The position numbers and the translations under genes were made by a program. Of a stretch of 64,000 bases of DNA, positions 63,801 to 64,000 are shown one piece after another. The number at the start of each line of letters is the position of its first letter. The first letter of the stretch is position 1. Origin of the DNA: an uncultured Monoglobus sp. (GTDB taxonomy: Bacteria; Bacillota; Clostridia; Monoglobales; Monoglobaceae); NCBI GenBank assembly GCA_947625055.1, contig CANQMT010000001.1, positions 108,423 through 172,422 on the forward strand. Reading direction: 5' to 3'. The notes beneath the pieces were generated by a model that was not told the DNA's origin, made no database searches, and saw only the letters and a list, made by a program, of their open reading frames with translations.

Positions 63801-63917
63801 TAGAGGGCTGGTAAAATCCCTCTCAATATCGGGGCCGTAAAGATGACGGTAGCCCATATTCCGGAACAATTCTATTACAGAATTTTCATAATCTGCTTCC
63901 GTATAAAAACCCGACAT
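60879..63917 (-). CDS. hsdR: type I restriction enzyme, R subunit
   Basis: A 1012-residue HsdR: an N-terminal nuclease of the PD-(D/E)XK type (Asp135, Glu149, Lys151 in NGLPIVLIELKSP), an SF2 DNA translocase with Walker A (WHTQGSGKS ~287-294), motif II DEAH (VIADEAHRGQYG ~388-391), motif III (IGFTGTPI) and motif VI (QAIARVNRVF), and the helical C-terminal domain. It needs HsdM and HsdS to cut DNA. None lies downstream; they may be beyond the right edge. Start: ATG at 63917 with GGAG 8 bases upstream. Confidence 0.96.
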   Translation of the reverse strand: MSGFYTEADYENSVIELFRNMGYRHLYGPDIERDFTSPLYEDELTAALHRLNPSLPEEAITEALFKLKNFENAELVQKNAVFMDYIQHGVEVRYFRDGEESSVLVYLADYNEPDNNSFIVANQWTFIENSNKRPDVILFLNGLPIVLIELKSPSREETDASEAYLQIRNYMQEIPSMFIYNCICVMSDHLTSKAGTITSGEDRFMEWKTTDGSYENTQYAQFDTFFEGIFNKERLLNIIKNFICFSSEGLKQNKILAGYHQYFAVNKAIESTKRATTTDGKGGVFWHTQGSGKSLSMVFYAHLLQEALDSPTIVVLTDRNDLDDQLFGQFSKCKDFLRQEPMQAKSREHLKFLLEGRQANGIIFTTMQKFEESHEPLSERRNIVVIADEAHRGQYGLNEKVDAETGKIKIGTARIIRNSLPNATYIGFTGTPISMKDRSTREVFGDYIDVYDMTQAVEDGATRPVYYESRVIRLKLDEATLKLIDTEYDIMAGNADPEVIEKSKRELGQMEAILGNERTIASLVDDILDHYENYRADLLTGKAMIVAYSRAIAIEIYKRIIKLRPSWTEKVAIVMTESNKDPEEWRKIIGNKHHRDELAREFKDNDSPLKIAIVVDMWLTGFDVPSLATMYVYKPMHGYNLMQAIARVNRVFGDKEGGLVVDYVGIAAALKEAMNDYTARDKKNYGDTDVTKAAYPKFLEKLSICRDIFYHFDYSKFATGTDLERSKAISGAVNFIVAIDKEKDRENFLKESLMLRQALSLCSSIVEEALRIEAAFFESVRVLVTRIMNQGEGKKISLPEMNARINALLKQSIKSEGVINLFSDVSEEFSLFDAKFLEEIFKMKEKNLAVELLKKLIAEQVQIYSHTNVVKSEKFSEIIQTTMNRYLNGMLTNEEVIQELLKLARQIAAAQGEGDKLGLTADELAFYDALTKPQAIKDFYENEELIAITKELTDTLRKNRTIDWQKRESARAKMRMMIKKLLKKHKYPPEGMEDAVQTVMTQCELWTDNADI

Positions 63918-64000
63918 ATTTTTCACTCCTTTTTGTCTGTTTCAATATATTTACAAGATGATTTTTTATTAGCGATTATCAAAGCTAAACAATAATTTAG

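Noticed and set aside
1..64000. tRNA or rRNA genes
   Set aside because: No cloverleaf with a GTTCRANNC-type T-arm or rRNA-like block was noticed in the gaps; a tRNAscan-SE run would be needed to exclude them fully.

Overview
The window reads as a chromosomal segment of an anaerobic, endospore-forming Firmicute of class Clostridia, most like the uncultured gut or rumen Oscillospiraceae/Ruminococcaceae group. The reasons are an alpha/beta-type small acid-soluble spore protein, a rubredoxin-fused flavoprotein, DUF1540 and Cys-rich spore-type proteins, a secreted GH5 cellulase with Big_2 domains, a PL26/YetA-type pectin-backbone enzyme, sigma-A promoters with 17-bp spacers and strong GGAGG ribosome binding sites. 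The core is GC-rich; the last ~11 kb is visibly AT-richer. The taxon is an inference, since no rRNA is present.

1-9.8 kb: a YbjQ-like protein, a secreted NlpC/P60 hydrolase, and a partner-switching set (STAS antagonist, membrane SpoIIE-type phosphatase fused to an anti-sigma-like kinase domain, and a degenerate HATPase-like protein), then a secreted 5'-nucleotidase and a PAP2 phosphatase. 9.8-17.5 kb: MATE exporter, a frameshifted aldo/keto reductase-ferredoxin gene, a YetA/PcRGLX-like polysaccharide enzyme, and a YdjI (SPFH)/YdjG (zinc ribbon) membrane-stress pair. 17.5-24.6 kb: glycine riboswitch plus terminator controlling an AGCS symporter, the ACT/PFL pair, TspO, a HAD phosphatase, and a Zn/Mn ABC transporter (ATPase and permease only). 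24.6-33 kb: tig-clpP-clpX, a metallophosphoesterase, DUF1540, threonine synthase, a small P-loop protein and Pgi. 33-44 kb: SASP, an Rrf2 regulator, a Cys-rich spore-type protein, two toxin-antitoxin pairs, folD, YgiQ, a heterodimeric ABC exporter and a flavoredoxin-rubredoxin. 44-52.4 kb: cellulase with a possible leader ORF, purD and carB.

52.4-64 kb is a defence island, all on the minus strand: type I HsdR, a GmrSD-like DUF262/DUF1524/DUF5655 nuclease, a condensation-domain acyltransferase, and a single-chain restriction-modification-specificity protein with an N-terminal PD-(D/E)XK nuclease, an N6-adenine methylase and two target-recognition domains (type IIB, AloI-like layout). The most striking signal is a run of nine G on the coding strand exactly between the two target-recognition domains. 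Losing or gaining one G brings a stop codon within about ten codons, so the second recognition domain looks phase-variable.

Two other cross-window patterns stand out. A ~65-residue module is shared by three otherwise unrelated secreted proteins (N-terminus of the NlpC/P60 protein and the nucleotidase, C-terminus of the cellulase). A family of short palindromic intergenic repeats occurs at about 15.9-16.2, 19.4, 22.5-22.7 and 29.1-29.3 kb. No rRNA, tRNA, CRISPR array, insertion sequence or prophage was seen.
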